64,000 bases of DNA from NCBI RefSeq assembly GCF_002777975.1, contig NZ_NGVS01000023.1, positions 193,700 to 257,699 on the forward strand. The letters run 5' to 3'. Shown here one piece after another: positions 47,044 to 55,051 of this stretch; the first letter of the stretch is position 1, and each line of letters begins with the position of its first letter. The translations under genes were made by a program, and so were the position numbers. The notes under the pieces are model-generated. The model worked only from the letters and a program-made list of their open reading frames with translations, was not told the DNA's origin and searched no databases. The stretch is from Shewanella carassii (GTDB lineage Bacteria; Pseudomonadota; Gammaproteobacteria; Enterobacterales; Shewanellaceae).

Positions 47044-48993
47044 ATGAAGATACTGCCTTACCTCCCCTTCACCTGTACTCTATTGCTCACCGCCTGTGGC
47101 GGTGGTGGCAACGATGATGGCAGCGACCTTATCCCACCTGTCGTTACCCCACCTCCGGCCTTGTCGCGCTGTGAACAGCCAAGTGAATTCGACAACCAAA
47201 CCACAGCTTCTGGTCTGGTTTTTAAGCTACAAAGCCACTATTTAGCCGGTCAGCAAAGCAGTGTTCTGACCACACTGGGTACGCTCAACAGCCGTAATAT
47301 ACAGTTCCAGTGGCAGCAGTTGTCCGGGCCCAGTGTCGATATGGACATCAATGACAGCCCTGTGTTGGCCTTTGTGCCGATACAAAGCGGTGATTACCGC
47401 TTTCAGTTGAATATCAGCGGCAGTGATCTCAGCCTGCAGGAAACGGTAACCGTGACAGTAATGGACGGAAATGGCCTGAATATCCGCCAGGATCACCAAG
47501 TGGTAGAGGGCAACAATGTCAGCGTGCGACTGGATAGAGTCAATGGCGCAGTGGCAAACAACATCAGCTGGTGTATTGCCGCCGGACCTGAGCTCAACCT
47601 GGATCTGACCAACCCTGAACGCCCCTTGTTTGTTGCACCCGAGGTCAATCAAGACACAGGAGTGATCTTAAGAGCCAGCGCCAGTGTCAATGGCGAGACC
47701 TTAAGCGATGAAGTCAGCATACTGATAACAGATGAAGCGCAAATCACCTCAGAGTATTTTGATACGCCCATCGCCCGCACCCATGCCTACAAACGCAACT
47801 CGCCTTATGCCGAAGTGTTAAAGCGCTGCACTTATTCCAATCAGTTGAGCGCTTGCCAGCTCAGTACCCTGCCCTTGATAGGCCAAGGCGCCGGCGGCAT
47901 CAGTGATAAAGAAGCGATAATGAATCGGGTACTGGTATCTCACGACTGGATGGGACGTAATTTTGAAGCCTTCCTCGATCAAATGGACACTCATGGTGAC
48001 TTTGCCACCTTGCTGCAGTCTGTCACCGCCGTGGTGATAAGTTACGATGTCCGCCCGTCCTTTTACTGGGTGGTTACAGGTGCTATCTATCTGGATCCGG
48101 AAGATCTTTGGTTGACGGCAACTGAGCGCGACAGTATCAATGAAGCGCCGGATTACCGTGCCGGTTTCGGTAATGAACTGCAGTTCCTGATCCCCTGGCG
48201 TTATGTCAAAGACAACGATTATGCTTCTGTCTATCGTGATCGCAGCCAGCGCAGCAACCGCCCTATCAGCGAGTTGACAACCGATCTCTCCTCGCTGCTT
48301 TATCACGAGTTGGCCCATGCCAATGACTTTTTCCCGCGCAGTGTTCACCAAAGCCTTGAGGGGCCGACTTTGCTGGATGACTATTACCGACGCACGGCGC
48401 AAAAAGCCTTGATATCGGATCAGCTCAGCAGCGCCTATCCGCTGGGCAGTACAGAGATGAGCGCCCTGGCCGGCGTGAGCTTTATGGGTGAAACGGCTAC
48501 CGCCACCCAAAAGGCATATACGCCCGGGGATGTCAGTGGCTTCTTCTCCGCAGACAGAGCCAATGACTTTTACAACTACAGCACCCCCAGGGAAGATGCC
48601 GCCATGCTGTTTGAAGAAGCCATGATGAGCTACCGTCTTGGCGTGCAGCGTGATGTGGCGATTACAGACAAACCCGAAACTGTGACCGCAAACAGCATCA
48701 GGGTCGACTGGGGCCAGCGGGGACGGATCGGTGCCAGCGAACTCAGAAACCGTACAAGCTTGGTGCTGAGCGAAATGATGCCTGAGCTCAATGCTCAGCT
48801 GCTGCTGGATAGTTTGCCGGCGCCGCTGCAGATGCAACCAGGCCTGAGCTGGGCGGCCAACCTCGGCATATCACCCACACTTGTGGCGCCGAAGAGCAAT
48901 GTCCAGCGTCAGCAAGGGCCTGAGCAGCCCCAAGTGCCGCTGCGTTTAAGTGGCGATCGCCACAAAACTCCCGTAGGAGTAAACAGACCCTGA
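47044..48993 (+). CDS. Large lipoprotein with HELAH zinc-hydrolase motif, function unknown
   Basis: A 649-residue protein not recognised as any named family. The signal peptide ends in the lipobox LTAC (Cys18), followed by Gly/Asp and Pro-rich linkers. Residues about 55-230 look like two beta-sandwich (PKD/Ig-like) domains: ISGSDLSLQETVTVTVMDGN ends the first. The C-terminal part has LLYHELAHANDFF, an HExxH motif with His421, Glu422 and His425. A glutamate-rich helix about 95 residues on (REDAAMLFEEAMM) could supply the third zinc ligand. It breaks the conserved bepA-yfgD-hda order. It may be a surface zinc peptidase, but that is inference. Confidence 0.8.
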   Translation: MKILPYLPFTCTLLLTACGGGGNDDGSDLIPPVVTPPPALSRCEQPSEFDNQTTASGLVFKLQSHYLAGQQSSVLTTLGTLNSRNIQFQWQQLSGPSVDMDINDSPVLAFVPIQSGDYRFQLNISGSDLSLQETVTVTVMDGNGLNIRQDHQVVEGNNVSVRLDRVNGAVANNISWCIAAGPELNLDLTNPERPLFVAPEVNQDTGVILRASASVNGETLSDEVSILITDEAQITSEYFDTPIARTHAYKRNSPYAEVLKRCTYSNQLSACQLSTLPLIGQGAGGISDKEAIMNRVLVSHDWMGRNFEAFLDQMDTHGDFATLLQSVTAVVISYDVRPSFYWVVTGAIYLDPEDLWLTATERDSINEAPDYRAGFGNELQFLIPWRYVKDNDYASVYRDRSQRSNRPISELTTDLSSLLYHELAHANDFFPRSVHQSLEGPTLLDDYYRRTAQKALISDQLSSAYPLGSTEMSALAGVSFMGETATATQKAYTPGDVSGFFSADRANDFYNYSTPREDAAMLFEEAMMSYRLGVQRDVAITDKPETVTANSIRVDWGQRGRIGASELRNRTSLVLSEMMPELNAQLLLDSLPAPLQMQPGLSWAANLGISPTLVAPKSNVQRQQGPEQPQVPLRLSGDRHKTPVGVNRP

Positions 48994-49021
48994 CACGCTT
49001 TTCGGTTTATTCGAGCATCAA

Positions 49022-49049
49022 AAAAGCGCAGCTCCGGCTGCGCTTTTTG
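49022..49049. terminator. Two-way terminator between the HELAH lipoprotein gene and hda
   Basis: A 12-bp perfect stem (49022-49033 with 49038-49049) closes a TCCG tetraloop, with A and T flanks, between two converging genes. Confidence 0.94.
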
Positions 49050-49083
49050 AATGCGTTTAAAGTAACTGGCTTAAATTCGGCAG

Positions 49084-49794
49084 TCAGAGGCGCAACATCT
49101 CTTTGATAAAGGGGATGGTCAACTTACGCTGATGAACCATGGAGGCCTTGTCCAACCTGTCCAACACATCGAACAAGGTGCGCAGATCACGGGCCAAACG
49201 ATTGAGCAGAAAACGGCCCACATCTTCCGGTAACTGCAAGCCACGCATCGCAGCGCGGCGCTGCAATGCCACCAGTTTTTCCTCATCGGCCATGGGTTGC
49301 AACTGATAGTTGAGCCCCCATTGCATCCTTGAGATCAGATCCGGTAAGGCAAAACCGGCATCTATGGGGGCCGCACTGCCGCTGACCACCAGTGCACAAT
49401 GCTTCTGCTCGGCCACCCGGTTATAGAGATCGAATATCGCTTCTTCCCATAAAGGGTGACCGGCAATGGCATCGACATCATCGATACAAACCAGATCGAG
49501 CTGCTCCAAGCCTTCGAGTAAAGCGGTAGAGATACTGGCGTGAATGCCCAGAGGAATGTAAAAGCTACTGCGTTCCAGTTCATTGGCATGAGCACAGGCG
49601 GCGTGCATCAAGTGAGTTCGTCCCGACTTCACCGGCCCCCATAAGTAGACGGCCCCCTGGCTACGGCCTTCGGCACAAGCCCTCAAGGTCTGGATGAGTT
49701 CATCGTTTCCTGCCGCGGGATAATAACTGTTAAAAGTCTCATCGTCCGGCAAGTGAACGGGCAGTGAAAGTTGCAATGGTGAGTTTTGTGTCAC
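49084..49794 (-). CDS. hda: Hda, regulatory inactivator of DnaA
   Basis: A 236-residue AAA+ protein related to DnaA domain III. With the DNA-loaded beta clamp it drives ATP hydrolysis by DnaA and prevents re-initiation. The clamp-binding segment is near the N-terminus (QLSLPVHL). A Walker A-like GPVKSGRTHLMHA lies near residue 53, and LVCIDDVDAI is Walker B. The start appears to be GTG with little ribosome-site sequence; E. coli hda also has a poor start codon, CTG. It lies 77 bp downstream of the DUF2066 gene. Confidence 0.95.
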   Translation of the reverse strand: MTQNSPLQLSLPVHLPDDETFNSYYPAAGNDELIQTLRACAEGRSQGAVYLWGPVKSGRTHLMHAACAHANELERSSFYIPLGIHASISTALLEGLEQLDLVCIDDVDAIAGHPLWEEAIFDLYNRVAEQKHCALVVSGSAAPIDAGFALPDLISRMQWGLNYQLQPMADEEKLVALQRRAAMRGLQLPEDVGRFLLNRLARDLRTLFDVLDRLDKASMVHQRKLTIPFIKEMLRL

Positions 49795-49871
49795 TCAGGA
49801 TCGTTCCAAATCGCAGTAAATCAAGTAATGCGGGCGCCAAGTCTAGCATGACTGGCGCCGCTGTTAAAACC

Positions 49872-51017
49872 TCAACGGCTGTGCCATTGGTAAGGACCTA
49901 AGGGCTGGTTCACATTATCGCTGAATTCTGTGCTATTCGATGGCTGCGGCAATAGAATGGTACTTTCATTGCTTTGCACTGGGTTCAAGCCTTGAAACCC
50001 ACCCTCGGCCAACGATAAACGAGGCTCTAGACGCAGCAGATTTTTTAAGTCCTCTACCGAGCCAAAGAGTTGCACGCTAAAGGTAGCACTGTCCCCCTGC
50101 AGAGTACTGAGACTGGCACCTCGCACCGCGCTGAGTTGATTGAGAAATGCCTCTATCTCAACCAATTGTTTCATTTGGTTGATACCGGTAAAACGCACCT
50201 TGCTCTGTAGAACATCGCCTGAGTCGGCAATCGCATACCGAGACACAAAATAATCAGACAGTGACAGTATCATCTCCGCCACGGCATCATCCTTACTGGC
50301 GGCCTGACCACGACGACTGAGCAGAGGTTGACCCAAAGACTGGCTGACATCTGTCTTTGGGTAGAGCTGCAACTGATAATTGAACTCACTGCCATTTTGT
50401 TCCAGTGAACCCATGGCAAAAAAGTCAGCCTGATAGCGACCTGAAGCACCCGCGACGGTATCGGCAAACAAACCACGCACATCGTTGACATTAACGCGCA
50501 TCAGATCGTCCAGATCCATCAAAGGAAACATCAAGGGCACACCACGTTCCATCGAGGCATTGGCAAACGCCTTACGCTCTGCAGCGCTCGAGTCATCACT
50601 GAGGATGACCTTCTCATTATTGATATCCGTGCTGAGCCAAACCAGGGTCAATGGACGTTGTTTGCCCCACACAGGCAAACCGGCTTCACGCAGCATGTTG
50701 ATAATCTTGCCATGATCAAAACTGGCCTTTAGCTTCAGCCCCTCCTCAGTATCGAGATAACCAAATTGGCTGACCAGGGTGTCAACGTTTGCAAGCTTGG
50801 CCTGGATTTCCGGGTTTTCGAGCGCACTGCGGGAGCCGGAGTTTTTCAAAACAACATCTTCCAATGCTTTCTTGAGCCCCTTGCTCTTCTCGGCACTGGT
50901 TCTGGATTCCACGGCAACTGTGGCTTCATCCAAACGTTTGACTTCCACCGCCTGGGCCAAGGTTGTGGCACAGAACAGGGAGAGAAAAACAACTGGCTTT
51001 ATAAATGAATTCAGCAT
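49872..51017 (-). CDS. DUF2066 domain periplasmic protein
   Basis: A 381-residue protein with a signal peptide (cleaved near TLAQA) and the DUF2066 fold, present upstream of hda in Shewanella and Vibrio-type genomes. Segments such as KGLKKALEDVVLKNSGSRSALENP match the family. Function is unknown; its link to hda appears to be positional only. It is divergent from uraA. Confidence 0.85.
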   Translation of the reverse strand: MLNSFIKPVVFLSLFCATTLAQAVEVKRLDEATVAVESRTSAEKSKGLKKALEDVVLKNSGSRSALENPEIQAKLANVDTLVSQFGYLDTEEGLKLKASFDHGKIINMLREAGLPVWGKQRPLTLVWLSTDINNEKVILSDDSSAAERKAFANASMERGVPLMFPLMDLDDLMRVNVNDVRGLFADTVAGASGRYQADFFAMGSLEQNGSEFNYQLQLYPKTDVSQSLGQPLLSRRGQAASKDDAVAEMILSLSDYFVSRYAIADSGDVLQSKVRFTGINQMKQLVEIEAFLNQLSAVRGASLSTLQGDSATFSVQLFGSVEDLKNLLRLEPRLSLAEGGFQGLNPVQSNESTILLPQPSNSTEFSDNVNQPLGPYQWHSR

Positions 51018-51228
51018 CTTTGCGACGGTAAAAGTGGTCGGAATGGCAAAAGTGTATCATATATGCCTCACTTGGCGAGCCGCAGAAATGGAAAAACCTT
51101 GGAGTTTGTGAACCCGGGGGAACAACAACACAAACTGTAAAAGTTTGATCTGGACCGCTAAAAAAGGAGTCCACTCTTGGCGTCAAACTGGTAACATTAA
51201 CCGGTTTAACCACAATACGGATAAAAAA

Positions 51229-52482
51229 ATGAAATACCTTGCCCGTCCTCTGCAAGGCGCACAGATGCTATTTGTCGCTTTCGGAGCCCTGGTGCTGATG
51301 CCGCTGCTCACCGGCTTGGATACCAGCGTAGCCCTGTTCACCGCCGGATTCGGCACCCTGTTGTTCCAGTTAGTCACCAAACGCCAAGTTCCTGTTTTCC
51401 TCGCTTCCTCTTTTGCCTTTATTCCTCCCGTCATGTATGGCGTTCAAACTTGGGGGATTCCTGCCACTATGGGCGGTTTGATGGCTGCAGGCTGCGTCTA
51501 CCTAGTGCTGGCTACTGTAGTGAAGCTGCGCGGCAGCGGCATCATCATGAAACTTCTGCCTCCCGTGGTGGTGGGTCCTGTGATCATTATCATAGGCCTA
51601 GGCCTGGCACCGGTTGCCGTGAATATGGCGCTTGGCAAAAGCGGTGACGGCAGCCAAGTGCTTGTGTCTCCGGATACCGCCCTTATTGTGTCTCTGGCGT
51701 CACTCTTGACTACCATAGCCGTGGCCATTTTTGCCAAGGGACTGCTGAAACTGATGCCAATCTTGGCTGGCATTATTGTCGGTTACGGCCTGAGCCTATT
51801 TTACGGCATAGTGGATTTCAATGTCGTGCATGAGGCCGCCTGGTTGGCGATGCCCAACTTCGTTGCCCCAGAGTTTAACTGGCATGCCATCCTCTTTATG
51901 ATCCCAGTTGCCATTGCTCCGGCAGTAGAACACATAGGAGATATCCTGGCGATTTCCAATGTTACCGGTAAAGACTATTTGAAGAAGCCCGGTCTGCATC
52001 GCACTCTTGCCGGAGACGGGGTTGCCACCATAGCGGCCACCGCTTTTGGCGGTCCGCCAAACACCACTTACTCTGAAGTGACAGGTGCGGTGACCCTGAC
52101 CCGCAACTTCGATCCTAAAATCATGACTTGGACAGCCATTACCGCTATCTTGCTGGCCTTTGTCGGCAAGCTTGGCGCCCTGATGCAAACCATCCCAGTG
52201 CCTGTAATGGGCGGTATCATGTGTTTACTGTTCGGTTCTATCGCCGCCGTGGGCCTCAACTCTTTGATCAAGCATCAGGTGGATCTCAGCGAGCCTCGCA
52301 ACTTGTCTATTGTTGGGGTGACTCTAGTATTTGGTATCGGCGGTATGGCTTTTGGTATTGGCTCCTTCAGCCTCACCGGCATCAGCCTCTGCGGTATTGT
52401 GGCGATACTGATGAACCTGCTGCTGCCAGATAGTAAGCCTCATCAAAACCATACAAACAGTTCTGTCGCTGACGAAGCCTGA
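51229..52482 (+). CDS. uraA: Uracil permease UraA
   Basis: A 417-residue, fourteen-helix uracil:H+ symporter of the NCS2 family. Start MKYLARPLQGAQMLFVAFGALVLMP, substrate-site glutamates in APAVEHIGDI and in the NTTYSEVTGA segment, all as in E. coli UraA. I start at ATG 51229; the 28-codon upstream extension is unlike the family. In E. coli upp follows in the same unit; here no upp is present and a terminator follows directly. Confidence 0.96.
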   Translation: MKYLARPLQGAQMLFVAFGALVLMPLLTGLDTSVALFTAGFGTLLFQLVTKRQVPVFLASSFAFIPPVMYGVQTWGIPATMGGLMAAGCVYLVLATVVKLRGSGIIMKLLPPVVVGPVIIIIGLGLAPVAVNMALGKSGDGSQVLVSPDTALIVSLASLLTTIAVAIFAKGLLKLMPILAGIIVGYGLSLFYGIVDFNVVHEAAWLAMPNFVAPEFNWHAILFMIPVAIAPAVEHIGDILAISNVTGKDYLKKPGLHRTLAGDGVATIAATAFGGPPNTTYSEVTGAVTLTRNFDPKIMTWTAITAILLAFVGKLGALMQTIPVPVMGGIMCLLFGSIAAVGLNSLIKHQVDLSEPRNLSIVGVTLVFGIGGMAFGIGSFSLTGISLCGIVAILMNLLLPDSKPHQNHTNSSVADEA

Positions 52483-52502
52483 TTTTTCTTGCGCGACCTG
52501 GG

Positions 52503-52525
52503 AGCGCCCTTCATGGGCGCTTTTT
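52503..52525 (+). terminator. Terminator of uraA
   Basis: A 7-bp perfect stem (52503-52509 with 52515-52521) with a 5-nt loop runs into TTTTT, 20 bp after the stop. Confidence 0.92.
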
Positions 52526-52607
52526 CATGTTCAATACCGCTTGAACCCTCAATGACCGGGCGGCATGTTCTGTCGTTGCCCGCTACCAGCGGCTGCAACA
52601 GTTGAAT

Positions 52608-52953
52608 TTAAGGTAAATTTGCCTGCATTGCCCTTGTCCAGGCATCTCTTTCTGGCCACATATCAGCGTTGCCTGGCCAGCCCCTGACCTGCAGCATCTT
52701 CGCCAACCACCAGATGATACAGATGGCGATTTCCCTCATGCCAATCAACTCCCCAAAGCTCACCGCTACCATCGACCGCCAAGTGATAACGGTAATCACC
52801 GCCAAGATAAATACTGACTCTGGCTGGCGAAATGGAGTCAAGCAGCAAGGTATGAACCTCGCTTCCACAGGATGACAATACGAATTTGCGGGTTTGGGGA
52901 ATGATTAAGTCACTGATCAACTTGGCATCAGCAGGGGTGGCAATATGGACCTT
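52608..52953 (-). pseudogene. Frameshifted GNAT acetyltransferase remnant
   Basis: The minus strand from about 52953 reads KVHIATPADAKLISDLI, then CGSEVHTLLLDSISPARVSIYLGG, and reaches LYHLVVGEDAAGQGLARQ, the acetyl-CoA loop of a GNAT enzyme, before stopping at 52663. A different frame then carries on with ADMWPERDAWTRAM and ends at 52608. There is no start codon in frame at the expected place. At least one frameshift and a lost start make this a decayed gene. It fills half of the 617-bp gap between uraA and the sensor kinase; the rest (52954-53099) shows nothing. Confidence 0.7.
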
Positions 52954-53099
52954 GACAAGTAAAAGATAACATCTTGTTTTTATGCTGAAATAACTAAGGC
53001 GAAATAGCTAAAACGAACTATTTATAACAAGGGCCTGACGCTACCCGCCATGTGTCCAAACACAAAAATGTTGACCAATAAGCTTAGTTCAAACCCGTA

Positions 53100-55037
53100 T
53101 CAGCTTGTCGCCAGCTCAGCTTCTTCTTTCGATGATTTGAGCTCAATTTGTTCCAACGGCAAAAGTAAGATCATTGAGGTCCCAATACCATTGATGCCAG
53201 ACGAAATCCGCACACTTCCTCCCAACACTTCAGTAGTCAGGTGATGCACGATATGCAAACCTAACCCTGTGCCACCGCTACTACGTTTAGTGGTATAAAA
53301 GGGATCAAATACCCGTTGATGATCCTGTTCTTTAATCCCGATACCATTGTCCACGACACAGACTTCGACCTGGTTTTGCAGCTTACGGGCACAGATATGT
53401 ACCTCTCCCCGATCTGCCTCTTCAAAGGCATGGATCAACGCATTGTGTACCAGATTCTGGATCACCTGCCCCAAGGGACCGGGATAACTGAGCATATGGA
53501 TATCGGAAGGAATATCTGTGATTAGCTTATGATGATAATGTTTCCACTGGCCATGATTCAGCGCCAGAATATCTGCGATCAATTCGTGGAGCCAGAAGGC
53601 TTGTCTATCAGCATTAGCTCTATCGGCCGCGACCTGGCGGAATTGTTGGATAAGCAAGGCTGAACGTTTGAGATTGCGCTCGGCCAACGTCAATCCTTCC
53701 TCTTGGTATTCAATAAACTCCTCCAATTGCGAACGTTTGATATTACCGTTGTGATAGTCTCGCTTGAGCTCATCCACTCTGTCATTCAGGGCTGTGACAC
53801 ACAACATGGCGGCCCCAATCGGCGTGTTAAGCTCATGAGCAACTCCCGCCACCATCAAACCCAGGGATGATAATTTCTCAGTACGGATCAGTTCTTGCTG
53901 TGACGCCCTCAGCTGAGCCAATGTCATTGCCAATGCCGCATTGCTCTGTTGCAATTCATGAGCCTTGGCCGCCAGGCTTAAATTGGATCGCGCCAGAAAA
54001 GCCCCCAATAACGTCATACATAAGAGCACCGCAGCCCCCACTCCAGAGTAGAGTTGTTTCAACCTGGCCTGGATAAATAGCGGCTGCTCATCATGGGACA
54101 GGGTATACAGCACTGGTACCTGACTGTTGCCATTCAGTTTGGGGCCGACACGAGAAAAGGTCCACATTCCGGAGTCATCGATAAACTGCCCCTGTTGCTC
54201 CTGTTGCATTCGCCGCCAAACCTCTGGATGAACCACGGCAAGTCTCTGCTCCGGGTCGTCGAACATAAAGCCCCACTCCCTGTGGCCATCAGTTGACAGC
54301 AGCCAATAACCTTCAGCATCCAACAACATGGTCTTGCCAGACTGGCGTAGTCGCTCGAGTAAACCACTGCCATCCAAATTCAATAGCGCCAGTCCTAGTT
54401 CCCCGCCATCGGCATTCATCACCTTGGTCGCCACCCGTAAAGTGGGCCGATAGGGTTTCTCTATCTCACCGCCTTCGATATTGAGATCAAAAGGAGAATA
54501 ATAAACTGCCCCAGGAGCCAGGCGGTTGGCTTCAATCACGTAATAGCGTGACGATTTATCCTGCAATGCCTCAGAGGCGACGACCCGCCTTAAGTTATCC
54601 GTATGATCCACCCTGACCCGCTCAACTCCTGAAGTGCCTATCCAGCGCACTTGCATATAGCTGGGATAGGCCGTGCTAAAATCAACAAACAGGCGTTGCA
54701 ACAAGCTCAGCTGTTCATTCTCATCAAGCTGTGGGTCGGCCAATACCGATGCGGTCATCTGTGCCAGTAAATTCACATCCTGTTTTACCCGAGCCAAGCG
54801 CGCATCGAGCACCAGGGTGTCTCTGTCAACCAATTCTTGTTGGGCATAGCGCAACTGATCTATCTGCCATTGGGATGCATAGTGATACATCATCCAACTT
54901 CCCAGCGGTACCAGCAGCCACCAAGGTAAAAGATAACTCATCCATGTCAGCCACTTAATGCGCTTTTGCTTCCCGGTTGAGGCTTCCTCTGAACTCAACA
55001 GGGCCATCACAGGCTGTTGGGGCAATTCTATCGACAT
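53100..55037 (-). CDS. Membrane sensor histidine kinase with periplasmic sensor domain
   Basis: A 645-residue kinase. Membrane helix 1 (about 30-50), a periplasmic domain of about 270 residues that looks Cache-like, helix 2 (about 322-345), and a short coiled coil. The phosphoacceptor helix with VAHELNTPIG has His near 400. The ATPase domain has NLVHNALIHA, DNGIGIKE and GGTGLGLHIV. No receiver domain is attached. I start at ATG 55037 (GGGAG upstream), 15 bp after the preceding REC-EAL gene, not at GTG 55070. The two genes surely form one signalling unit. The signal is unknown. Confidence 0.93.
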   Translation of the reverse strand: MSIELPQQPVMALLSSEEASTGKQKRIKWLTWMSYLLPWWLLVPLGSWMMYHYASQWQIDQLRYAQQELVDRDTLVLDARLARVKQDVNLLAQMTASVLADPQLDENEQLSLLQRLFVDFSTAYPSYMQVRWIGTSGVERVRVDHTDNLRRVVASEALQDKSSRYYVIEANRLAPGAVYYSPFDLNIEGGEIEKPYRPTLRVATKVMNADGGELGLALLNLDGSGLLERLRQSGKTMLLDAEGYWLLSTDGHREWGFMFDDPEQRLAVVHPEVWRRMQQEQQGQFIDDSGMWTFSRVGPKLNGNSQVPVLYTLSHDEQPLFIQARLKQLYSGVGAAVLLCMTLLGAFLARSNLSLAAKAHELQQSNAALAMTLAQLRASQQELIRTEKLSSLGLMVAGVAHELNTPIGAAMLCVTALNDRVDELKRDYHNGNIKRSQLEEFIEYQEEGLTLAERNLKRSALLIQQFRQVAADRANADRQAFWLHELIADILALNHGQWKHYHHKLITDIPSDIHMLSYPGPLGQVIQNLVHNALIHAFEEADRGEVHICARKLQNQVEVCVVDNGIGIKEQDHQRVFDPFYTTKRSSGGTGLGLHIVHHLTTEVLGGSVRISSGINGIGTSMILLLPLEQIELKSSKEEAELATS

Positions 55038-55051
55038 AAGTAAGCTCCCAT

